A stretch of 64,000 nt of DNA from Niastella soli. Lineage in GTDB: Bacteria; Bacteroidota; Bacteroidia; Chitinophagales; Chitinophagaceae. The stretch is taken from contig NZ_JAGHKO010000002.1 of assembly GCF_017742245.1 (NCBI RefSeq), forward strand, positions 186,001 to 250,000, read 5' to 3'. Shown in pieces: positions 9,556 through 16,117 of this stretch. Each line of letters opens with the position of its first letter. Positions within the stretch are counted from its first letter, which is position 1. Position numbers and translations under genes: made by a program. The notes under the pieces are model-generated. The model had not been told where the DNA came from. It saw only the letters and a list, made by a program, of their open reading frames with translations, and made no database searches.

Positions 9556-10680
9556 ATGATAAATGGGAAATTTGCAGTATGCCTTGGCGCATGCATTTTA
9601 TTGAAGTCTGTTTCGTTTGCACAATCAACAACCAGTAACCCCTATAATATAACCGTGCCTGTACGGGCAGGTGTTCTGCCTAATATTAGTACGCAGGGTA
9701 AAAATGATATGTTCACCACCAGTAATTTTTCGTTGAACATCTTCGGAGGATACACTGGCAGCGTAAATGGCCTTGAACTCGGTGGCTGGTTCAATATCGA
9801 TAAAAGAAACCTGCAGGGTGTTCAGGCCGCAGGCTTTTTCAATGTAACCAATGGCGATGTAAAGGGGTTACAATTGGGCGGTTTGTTCAATGGCGCAAAA
9901 AATAATGTTACGGGCGCACAGGTTGGCGGTCTTTTCAACTATACTGATAAGAACGCTAATGGCATGCAAACCGCTGGCATCTATAACCATGTATCGGGCA
10001 CTTTCAATGGGTTTCAAACAGCTGGTATTTGTAATTATACCCAGCAATCGGTAAAAGGCATGCAATTAGCAGGCATTACAAACATCAATACCAGTGTCAC
10101 CAAAGGGGTTCAGATAGCAGGTATTTTTAATTACACAAAACATTTAAAGGGCTTTCAATTGGGTCTGATCAATATGGCCGATACTTCAGATGGCTATAGC
10201 ATTGGCCTGTTAAACATTGTAAAAAAAGGATATCATAAGATCACACTCAGCACTAATGAAGTATTGAATGTCAATCTCGCTATAAAATCGGGCAACGCCA
10301 AATTGTACAACATCTTAATGGTAGGCATCAATGCCGGCGACAATGATAAGATCTTTTCTTACGGCTATGGTCTTGGACATGAAATGAAAGTCAACAACTG
10401 GCTTACGGTAAACCCTGAGCTTTCCACACAGTACCTGTACCTGGGTAACTGGAACTATTTAAATCTGTTAAGCAAATGTCAGGTACTGGCTACCGTTAAA
10501 TTAACACGCGGCCTCGCCCTATTTGGCGGACCTGCCTTTTCTGTTTACTACTCCGATCAGCCTGAAGCTGAAAAAGGATATAAATTCCAAATACCAGGCA
10601 GCAGCTATCACACTTACGATCTTGGGCACAATAACGTAACGGGATGGATTGGCTGGACAGCGGGGGTTAGCTTTCTATAA
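9556..10680 (+). CDS. secreted/surface protein with 16-residue repeats, paralogue of the upstream STN protein
   Basis: The ATG at 9556 is chosen because it opens directly onto a signal peptide (MINGKFAVCLGACILLKSVSFAQ); longer frames begin inside the preceding gene. The mature 350 residues repeat the C-terminal half of the upstream protein: an entry strand (NIFGGYTGSVNGLELGGWFN), about nine 16-residue units of the G-x-Q-x-x-G-x-x-N type (residues about 70-210), then a shared C-terminal beta-rich region (GYHKITLSTNE, YGYGLGHE, STQYLYLGN, GWIGWTAGVSFL). It lacks STN and the regulatory-like domain. It probably arose by duplication of the repeat-barrel module and is likely co-transcribed, 71 bp downstream. 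Confidence 0.8.
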   Translation: MINGKFAVCLGACILLKSVSFAQSTTSNPYNITVPVRAGVLPNISTQGKNDMFTTSNFSLNIFGGYTGSVNGLELGGWFNIDKRNLQGVQAAGFFNVTNGDVKGLQLGGLFNGAKNNVTGAQVGGLFNYTDKNANGMQTAGIYNHVSGTFNGFQTAGICNYTQQSVKGMQLAGITNINTSVTKGVQIAGIFNYTKHLKGFQLGLINMADTSDGYSIGLLNIVKKGYHKITLSTNEVLNVNLAIKSGNAKLYNILMVGINAGDNDKIFSYGYGLGHEMKVNNWLTVNPELSTQYLYLGNWNYLNLLSKCQVLATVKLTRGLALFGGPAFSVYYSDQPEAEKGYKFQIPGSSYHTYDLGHNNVTGWIGWTAGVSFL

Positions 10681-10718
10681 TGGCCTTTTGTTATAACGAG
10701 CGCCAGTGGTGAAATCAA

Positions 10719-10778
10719 GTTATTGAGTTATTGAGTTATTGAGTTATTGAGTTATTGAGTTATTGAGTTATTGAGTTA
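10719..10778 (+). repeat. 8-bp tandem repeat, about 7.5 copies
   Basis: The unit GTTATTGA is repeated without error from 10719 to about 10778, in the spacer between the repeat-protein gene and the TonB-receptor gene. Degenerate ATAACTTAATAACC-type sequence in the opposite sense follows to about 10830. The array ends about 140 bp before the receptor ATG, a position where copy-number slippage could change promoter or leader spacing. Confidence 0.95.
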
Positions 10779-10916
10779 GGCTCGCGATAACTTATGAACC
10801 CAATAACTTAATAACCTAAAAACTAAATAACCTGCTCCAATTCCCTACTAATATTTTCTAATTAAGCATAGGGGTATGTATTCATCGAATTGTCTCACTA
10901 GCAAAAGTAACCACCC

Positions 10917-13256
10917 ATGGTCATCAACAGCAAAATGATCACCTTGCTTATGGCAGGTATGCTATATTGTATAACAACCATTGCGCAACTAACGCAAAAC
11001 ATCAGGGGCACTGTAACTGATCAGCTGCTACAAACGTCTATTGCAGGTGCAACAGTTGTTATAACCGGCACTGACAAAAAAGTAATTGCCGATTCGCTGG
11101 GCAATTTCAGAATACCCAATGTGGCAGCAGGCACCTACACCCTGTTGATCACTCACATCAATTATACCGATGCTGTTGCCAGTAATATTGTAGTTAATAC
11201 CGGTAAGCAGGTTGTATTGACCATTGCTATGGAAACAAAGGTGCGGGCAGAAAAAGCAGTGGTAGTGACTGCAGGCAGTAAAAAGAACCGGCCGCTCAAT
11301 GACATGAGCGTCGTAAGCGCCCGTGCATTCACCGTTGAAGAAACACAGAAATATGCGGCAGCAGTGAATGACCCCTTACGGATGGTTACAGGTTTTGCCG
11401 GAGTAGCCAGCGCCGACGATGGCGGTAATGATATCGTGATCAGGGGAAATGCGCCAACAGGTTTATTATGGCGCATGGAAGGTGTTGACATACCCAACCC
11501 CAATCACTTTAGTGAAGCAGGCGGTAGCGGCGGAGGCATTTCTATTTTAAGCTCCCAAACGCTGGCTAACAGCGATTTTATAACTGGTGCGTTTGCCGCT
11601 GAATATGGCAATGCGTTAAGCGGTGTCTTTGACCTGAAACTCAGAAAAGGCAATAATGAAAAAAACGAGTATGCGCTGCAGGCGGGTTTTCTGGGACTGA
11701 ATGCTGCAGCCGAAGGCCCCCTGTCTGCATCGCATAAGGGCTCCTACCTGGTGAATTACCGGTACTCTACCCTGTCGTTGTTAAACAAAATGGGGCTCGA
11801 CCTGTCGCAGGGCGCTACCAACTTTCAGGACCTTTCGTATAATATTTATCTCCCCACAAAAAATAAAGGAATTTTTACGGTGTTTGGTTTTGGCGGATTG
11901 AGTTCCGACAACCAAAATATCGAAACCGATAGTTCTAAATGGGAAATGCAGGATGACCGGTACGCCGGTAAATTCATAGCGAATACTGGCGCTACCGGCA
12001 TCACGCATACTATCCCTGTCGACGATCAAACCACCCTGAAATCGGCACTGGCATTTTCCTATACCGCCAATTCTTATAACGAGAAATATGTAGAGAGCAG
12101 TAAAAGCATTGTAGACAACTACAAGGATAATTACATCACTAAAAAGATCCTGGTCTCTTCTACCCTCAATCATAAGGTAAATGCAAGCAATGCCCTGAGG
12201 GCAGGCGCCTATGTAAATTTCATCTTTTTTAAATATTACAAACAATCGAAGGAAAACCCCAATGCCCCCCTGCTCGAAAACATCAACACCAGCGGTAATA
12301 CACAAACGGTGCAGGCTTTTGTACAATGGCAATACAAACCATATAACAACCTCACCTTTAACGTGGGCATGCATTACCTGGCTTTGTTGTACAACAACAC
12401 GGGTTCTGCCGAACCAAGGGCTTCCGTTAAATGGGATCCCGATAATAAAAGCTCCCTGGCCTTCGGATATGGTTTGCATAGCCAGTTACAGCCCCTGGGA
12501 GTATATTTTGCAAAGGACCTCAATGGCCAGTCGCCCAACCAATATATTGATCTTACTAAAGCACATCACTTTGTACTTTCCTATAGCCGGTTAGTAGGTT
12601 ACAAATTGCGGGCAAAGGCAGAGATCTATTATCAGCATTTATTTGATGTACCGGTAACTGTAGACGTCAATAAAACCTTTTCTACCCTTAATATTCAAAA
12701 CGAATTTATAACCGACCCGCTTACTAATAATGGCAAAGGCAGAAACTATGGTATTGAGTTAACGCTGGAAAAATACCTGGATAATAATCTTTATTATACA
12801 GTAAATGGCTCCTTTTATCAATCGAAATATACCGCAGCGGATGGAATAGAAAGAAATACCCGCTATAATGGCAATTATCTTTTCAATACGGTGGCAGGAA
12901 AGGAATTTCCCTTATCGGGTCAACGAAAGGTATTGGGTATAAATTGTAAGATCATTTATGCCGGCGGCTATCGCACCACGCCCATCGACCTGCCAGCATC
13001 ACAACAGGAAGGTTATACTATTTATAAAGAAAAGGAAGCATTCAGTTTGCAAAACCAGGCTTACTTCCGTCCCGACTGCCGCATTAGTCTGAAATGGAAC
13101 CGCCAATGCCTTACCAGTACGCTTTCACTCGATATTCAAAATGTAATAAACCGGAAAAACATTTACAATCAAAAGTATGACCTGTTAAAAGGCACAACGA
13201 TCACCAATTATCAAAACGGGATGATCCCGATACTGAACTATAAAGTAGAATGGTAA
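10917..13256 (+). CDS. TonB-dependent receptor without STN domain
   Basis: A 779-residue outer-membrane receptor. Signal peptide about 1-23 (ending ITTIAQ); carboxypeptidase-regulatory-like domain about 27-110 (IRGTVTDQ...AGATVVI...DSLGNFRIPNVAAGTY); plug domain with NDPLRMVTGFAGV and GGNDIVIRGNAPTG (about 147-180), then a 22-strand-type barrel rich in aromatic alternations. It is short for a SusC-type receptor and no SusD-like gene is adjacent, so a SusCD glycan importer is unlikely; a peptide, metal or siderophore substrate is possible but not shown. It is the fifth gene of the sigma/FecR locus, so it is probably the transport or effector component. Confidence 0.92.
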   Translation: MVINSKMITLLMAGMLYCITTIAQLTQNIRGTVTDQLLQTSIAGATVVITGTDKKVIADSLGNFRIPNVAAGTYTLLITHINYTDAVASNIVVNTGKQVVLTIAMETKVRAEKAVVVTAGSKKNRPLNDMSVVSARAFTVEETQKYAAAVNDPLRMVTGFAGVASADDGGNDIVIRGNAPTGLLWRMEGVDIPNPNHFSEAGGSGGGISILSSQTLANSDFITGAFAAEYGNALSGVFDLKLRKGNNEKNEYALQAGFLGLNAAAEGPLSASHKGSYLVNYRYSTLSLLNKMGLDLSQGATNFQDLSYNIYLPTKNKGIFTVFGFGGLSSDNQNIETDSSKWEMQDDRYAGKFIANTGATGITHTIPVDDQTTLKSALAFSYTANSYNEKYVESSKSIVDNYKDNYITKKILVSSTLNHKVNASNALRAGAYVNFIFFKYYKQSKENPNAPLLENINTSGNTQTVQAFVQWQYKPYNNLTFNVGMHYLALLYNNTGSAEPRASVKWDPDNKSSLAFGYGLHSQLQPLGVYFAKDLNGQSPNQYIDLTKAHHFVLSYSRLVGYKLRAKAEIYYQHLFDVPVTVDVNKTFSTLNIQNEFITDPLTNNGKGRNYGIELTLEKYLDNNLYYTVNGSFYQSKYTAADGIERNTRYNGNYLFNTVAGKEFPLSGQRKVLGINCKIIYAGGYRTTPIDLPASQQEGYTIYKEKEAFSLQNQAYFRPDCRISLKWNRQCLTSTLSLDIQNVINRKNIYNQKYDLLKGTTITNYQNGMIPILNYKVEW

Positions 13257-13309
13257 ACAACAAACAAAAATCCTTAACAATTCATTTCCCAATTATTAAT
13301 ATAACAACC

Positions 13310-14026
13310 ATGAAAAATTCCCATTTAGCGCTCTGTGCAATTGTATTGTTCATCGTTTCTTCCTCGTGCAAAAAGATCACCGGGAAAGGCCCGGTAGTGG
13401 TAGAAAGCCGGCAAACTGCTACCTTTGATGGATTGAATGTTAAAATACCAGCAGAAGTTTATTTTAAACAGGATTCCGCATTCAAAATAGAAATACAGGC
13501 CCAGGAAAACATCCTGGAGGAAATAGAGACCGCTGTTATCAACAACGAGCTCCAGGTCCGTTTCCGCCATGGCGATACCAAAATTCGCAGCAGTGATGGC
13601 ATTTCCGTATTTGTAAATGGACCAGATGTACGGTCTTTCACCGTTGACGGTTCCGGTTACCTGGAAATACCCAACCTGATAACACCTGCCAACCTGGGTT
13701 TACACGTAAAAGGCTCCGGCAACATCAAGGTTAACAATGTAACCACCACAGAAGTAAATGCCGATATCGATGGCTCAGGCATCATAACCGTTAACAGCGG
13801 CAATGCCAATACGAACAATCTTCGGATAAGCGGAAGCGCATTATTGAATGCATCAGGTTTAATGGTAAAAGATGCGCGGGCCAGCATCAAAGGATCGGGC
13901 AATATTCAATTGTTTGCCACCCAAACATTAGATGCAAGCATCTCGGGCAGCGGCAGCATTTTATATAAAGGGTCGCCTGCCGTTACTACACACGTTTCCG
14001 GATCAGGGACTGTATCAAAATTGTAA
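13310..14026 (+). CDS. GIN-domain (DUF2807) lipoprotein
   Basis: About 238 residues from the ATG at 13310, which starts a lipoprotein signal (MKNSHLALCAIVLFIVSSSCKK; Cys about 20). A longer frame from 13250 overlaps the receptor stop and lacks this feature. The mature protein is a head GIN domain (DUF2807): a right-handed beta-helix-like repeat with recurring GSG motifs (VDGSGYLEI, VKGSGNIKV, IDGSGIITV, IKGSGNIQL, ISGSGSILY). Such proteins are common in Bacteroidota as putative cell-surface or periplasmic auto-transporter-adhesin-like domains of unknown role. It sits 53 bp after the TonB receptor and probably belongs to that operon. Confidence 0.88.
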   Translation: MKNSHLALCAIVLFIVSSSCKKITGKGPVVVESRQTATFDGLNVKIPAEVYFKQDSAFKIEIQAQENILEEIETAVINNELQVRFRHGDTKIRSSDGISVFVNGPDVRSFTVDGSGYLEIPNLITPANLGLHVKGSGNIKVNNVTTTEVNADIDGSGIITVNSGNANTNNLRISGSALLNASGLMVKDARASIKGSGNIQLFATQTLDASISGSGSILYKGSPAVTTHVSGSGTVSKL

Positions 14027-14260
14027 CCTGACTACACTTATACTAATTTTTATAACAAAAAACATCAGTTAACAATAAGATAATATAGAGTTAATATCAT
14101 TTAACGTGTAAGCCAATTAAATGGTTGACATTTATCAAAAACATGCACGTTTTTTCCACAAAGCCATATAAATAATCCACAACCCATTTTACTATGTATG
14201 AACAGGTATATTTTTGACGGGAGGTTCCTAATAATTTCTTAACCCGCTAATTGTCGCATT
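14027..14260. other. AT-rich spacer with one promoter-like element
   Basis: The 234-bp gap after the GIN-domain gene holds no open frame of interest. It contains a TATTTTTG element at 14209 (separate entry) that could drive the following gene. Confidence 0.4.
14209..14216 (+). promoter_or_regulatory. Bacteroidota -7 element candidate for the 14261 gene
   Basis: TATTTTTG fits the Bacteroidota sigma-A -7 consensus TAnnTTTG. It predicts a start of transcription near 14222 and a leader of about 39 nt. No convincing -33 TTTG is seen at the usual distance, so this rests on the -7 match alone. Confidence 0.3.
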
Positions 14261-14755
14261 ATGAAATGGGTGTATGTTAATCAGCCGTCTGTTTATATTA
14301 GAAAATATCAATTAACAGAAGGCGATAATACTAAACTGGTAATTAAGTATAACCTGGACCAACAAACAGTACGAATTAGTAGCGAAGAAAATCACCGGCT
14401 CTTTTTTATTGACAAAACTGGATTATGGCACAACAAAACTATTCTGAAAAATGAATATGGCGTTGAAATTGGCAGACTGGGTATAGATAAGGTCCATGGT
14501 ACCGGGATCATAGAAATTGAAGGAAAGAAATATTACTACACGTTGCAAAACAACTCGCACCTGATAGTATATGAACATTCAGTAACGATGCCGTTGGCTG
14601 TTTGTGACATGACTGAGGCTCCTTCCTTTGCTTCACTGTCGACCAACAAATACAGCAATGAGGAATATGCCTGCTTTTTACTGGGCATTTGCTGGTACCT
14701 GTTCCCACTCACTGCAGCCGAACACCATGAATTTACCGGAGCTTCCGTAGCTTAA
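14261..14755 (+). CDS. hypothetical protein, possible LURP-one/Tubby-like beta fold
   Basis: A 164-residue protein with no signal peptide and no confidently recognised domain. Residues about 5-110 alternate beta strands and short turns (YIRKYQLTEGDNTKLVIKYN, RLFFIDKTGLWHNKTILKNEYGVEIGRLG, GIIEIEGKKYYYTL), similar in rhythm to LURP-one-related/scramblase-like barrels; that likeness is only an impression. The C-terminus contains a hydrophobic stretch (CFLLGICWYLF, about 145-155). It is a single-gene unit: a TAnnTTTG element lies about 45 bp upstream and a strong hairpin terminator directly downstream. Confidence 0.6.
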   Translation: MKWVYVNQPSVYIRKYQLTEGDNTKLVIKYNLDQQTVRISSEENHRLFFIDKTGLWHNKTILKNEYGVEIGRLGIDKVHGTGIIEIEGKKYYYTLQNNSHLIVYEHSVTMPLAVCDMTEAPSFASLSTNKYSNEEYACFLLGICWYLFPLTAAEHHEFTGASVA

Positions 14756-14778
14756 TTAATAAAATACGCTCCTTTACC

Positions 14779-14816
14779 TAAAAAGAGGATACACCCATGG
14801 TGTATCCTCTTTTTAT
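14779..14816 (+). terminator. rho-independent terminator after the 14261 gene
   Basis: Perfect 15-bp stem AAAAGAGGATACACC / GGTGTATCCTCTTTT with a 3-nt CAT loop, flanked by A- and T-rich tracts. It starts about 25 bp after the stop codon. Confidence 0.93.
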
Positions 14817-14854
14817 TTACCCCCACCGGAGTCAGGTTGTAGTAGAGTGTTAGG

Positions 14855-15070
14855 GGAGTTGTCTGGGAATGGCCAGGAAGTTGTCTGATAGTTGTCTGAT
14901 AGTTGTCTGATAGTTGTCTGATAGTTGTCTAAGAGTGGTCATACAGACTAGAGTCCTTAGAGCATCTCCAGAGCATCCCCAGAGCATCCTTAGAGCATCC
15001 TTAGAGCACTCCAAGGCAATATCCCGACCATTTAAGCTCACTCCCCTCCTATTTCCCCACCAGTATACCA
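14855..15070. repeat. intergenic region with 11-bp periodic tandem repeats
   Basis: Two adjacent arrays share an 11-bp period. AGTTGTCTGAT is repeated almost five times at 14879-14930 and AGAGCATCCTT-type units five times at 14959-15013; a looser 11-bp register can be followed on both sides (GAGTTGTCTGG at the left, TCCCGACCATT and similar at the right). Open frames across it encode only repeat-derived sequence. Nothing else supports a gene in 14817-15180. Confidence 0.85.
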
Positions 15071-15180
15071 GGATCTGTAAACTGGCTGTCCAGGGATATG
15101 CAAGCTATTTTCCCATGATTTTGATTTGATCCTCACCTGTTCAACAAGTGGTATATCACCAAAAAATAAATACTTTCAGA

Positions 15181-15212
15181 AAGTATTGAAAGTTTGAAAC
15201 ATTTCAATACTT
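15181..15212. promoter_or_regulatory. inverted-repeat operator candidate overlapping a promoter
   Basis: Perfect inverted repeat AAGTATTGAAA, 10-nt spacer, TTTCAATACTT. It covers the spacer between a candidate -33 (TATTG, 15184-15188) and a -7 element (TACTTTTG, 15208-15215, matching TAnnTTTG) separated by 19 nt. That placement is what a repressor-controlled promoter for the two membrane genes downstream would look like. No regulator gene is adjacent. Confidence 0.6.
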
Positions 15213-15252
15213 TTGTCATGTCAAAGCGCAGTCAAGTATTAAAACTGCTTTT

Positions 15253-15624
15253 ATGAACACGCTGTCGTACATCATATATCTGCTACTAACCTGGTTTATA
15301 ACAGTTCACGTGGGATTGATCTTTTACCGAAATGGGAAAGGCTATATACTGAACCTGCTGCATGGAGAGGAAAAGCTTACCCTGTTCATAAACCGAACGC
15401 TGCTGACCGGCTACTATCTATTGAATCTTGGCTATGTCACCATCACCATTCGGTTTTGGAAACCGGTGCATACGTGGACAGAAGTAGTCAGCAGCATTTG
15501 TACCATGACCGGCAAAATAATGTGCATTCTTGCCATAATACATTTTTGCAATATGGCTATCCTCCTGTTCATTAGCCACCGTCATGAGAACACGAACACT
15601 AACAATAAAAATATAATTTTATGA
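15253..15624 (+). CDS. small three-helix membrane protein, first of a tandem pair
   Basis: A 123-residue hydrophobic protein with three predicted transmembrane segments (about 5-25, 48-68, 84-107) and a hydrophilic Asn/Thr-rich C-terminus. It is a diverged tandem paralogue of the next gene: both share LTW(F/Y) in helix 1, a short loop F/Y-(R/K)-N-(G/S)-K, and TG(Y/F)YLLNLG(Y/F) in helix 2. No enzymatic motif is present and no family is recognised. Its last four bases form an ATGA overlap with the next start, so the two are translationally coupled and probably work together, perhaps as a hetero-oligomer. Confidence 0.75.
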   Translation: MNTLSYIIYLLLTWFITVHVGLIFYRNGKGYILNLLHGEEKLTLFINRTLLTGYYLLNLGYVTITIRFWKPVHTWTEVVSSICTMTGKIMCILAIIHFCNMAILLFISHRHENTNTNNKNIIL

Positions 15625-16022
15625 ACACGTCCCTGACATTTGTCGCTTATACAATTTACCTGCCCATAGTAATTTTTTTAACCTGGTACGTAGCGCACAT
15701 TCTTTTTAAAAACAGCAAGATATTTATGCAGGACATCTTCAATGGTAAAACTGACATTGCGTTTTCTACCAACAAACTTTTTGAGACGGGTTTCTATTTG
15801 CTTAACCTGGGATTTGCATTAATAATAATGGAAATCACCCGCAACATTACCGACAGCCAAACCATGCTGGAAATATTAAGTACCAAGATCGGCGGGTTTA
15901 GCATCTATTTGGGCATTATGTTATTCTTTAACCTGTACCTGTTCTTCCGCGGCCGGAGGATCTCAAAGCAAAAAGCAAGGACGATAGATACATATACTCC
16001 GGCATCGTACGGCGGAAAATAG
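15621..16022 (+). CDS. small three-helix membrane protein, second of a tandem pair
   Basis: A 133-residue paralogue of the upstream protein, again with three transmembrane segments (about 8-28, 52-70, 88-108), the conserved TGFYLLNLGF motif, and a basic C-terminal tail (RGRRISKQKAR) that predicts a cytoplasmic C-terminus. Start ATG at 15621 overlaps the previous stop by 4 bp. Function unknown. A strong bidirectional hairpin follows about 40 bp downstream. Confidence 0.75.
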   Translation: MNTSLTFVAYTIYLPIVIFLTWYVAHILFKNSKIFMQDIFNGKTDIAFSTNKLFETGFYLLNLGFALIIMEITRNITDSQTMLEILSTKIGGFSIYLGIMLFFNLYLFFRGRRISKQKARTIDTYTPASYGGK

Positions 16023-16062
16023 CAAAGGTTGACCAATAACTGGTGATAGTTGCAACAATAAA

Positions 16063-16098
16063 GAAGAGCCTCCCGATCAGATCGGGAGGCTCTCTTTT
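16063..16098. terminator. bidirectional terminator between convergent genes
   Basis: AGAGCCTCCCGAT / ATCGGGAGGCTCT stem of about 13 bp with a short CAG loop and TTTT on the plus strand. It lies between the convergent membrane-protein pair and the pectate lyase gene, and can serve both. Confidence 0.88.
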
Positions 16099-16117
16099 GC
16101 AAAAAACCGGCTTATAG

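Noticed and set aside
11781-12479. minus-strand open frame of 232 codons
   Set aside because: Antisense shadow of the TonB-dependent receptor gene.
14879-15013. possible CRISPR array
   Set aside because: Units are only 11 bp with no spacers of 30-40 bp, no cas genes and no leader; it is a tandem repeat.
14850-15041. minus-strand open frame of 63 codons
   Set aside because: Its residues repeat with an 11-residue pattern because the DNA repeats every 11 bp (33 bp = 11 codons); no start or context supports a gene.
15218-15256. 12-codon frame ending at ATGA before the 15253 gene
   Set aside because: The promoter elements predict transcription starting within or after its ATG, so it is unlikely to be a leader peptide.
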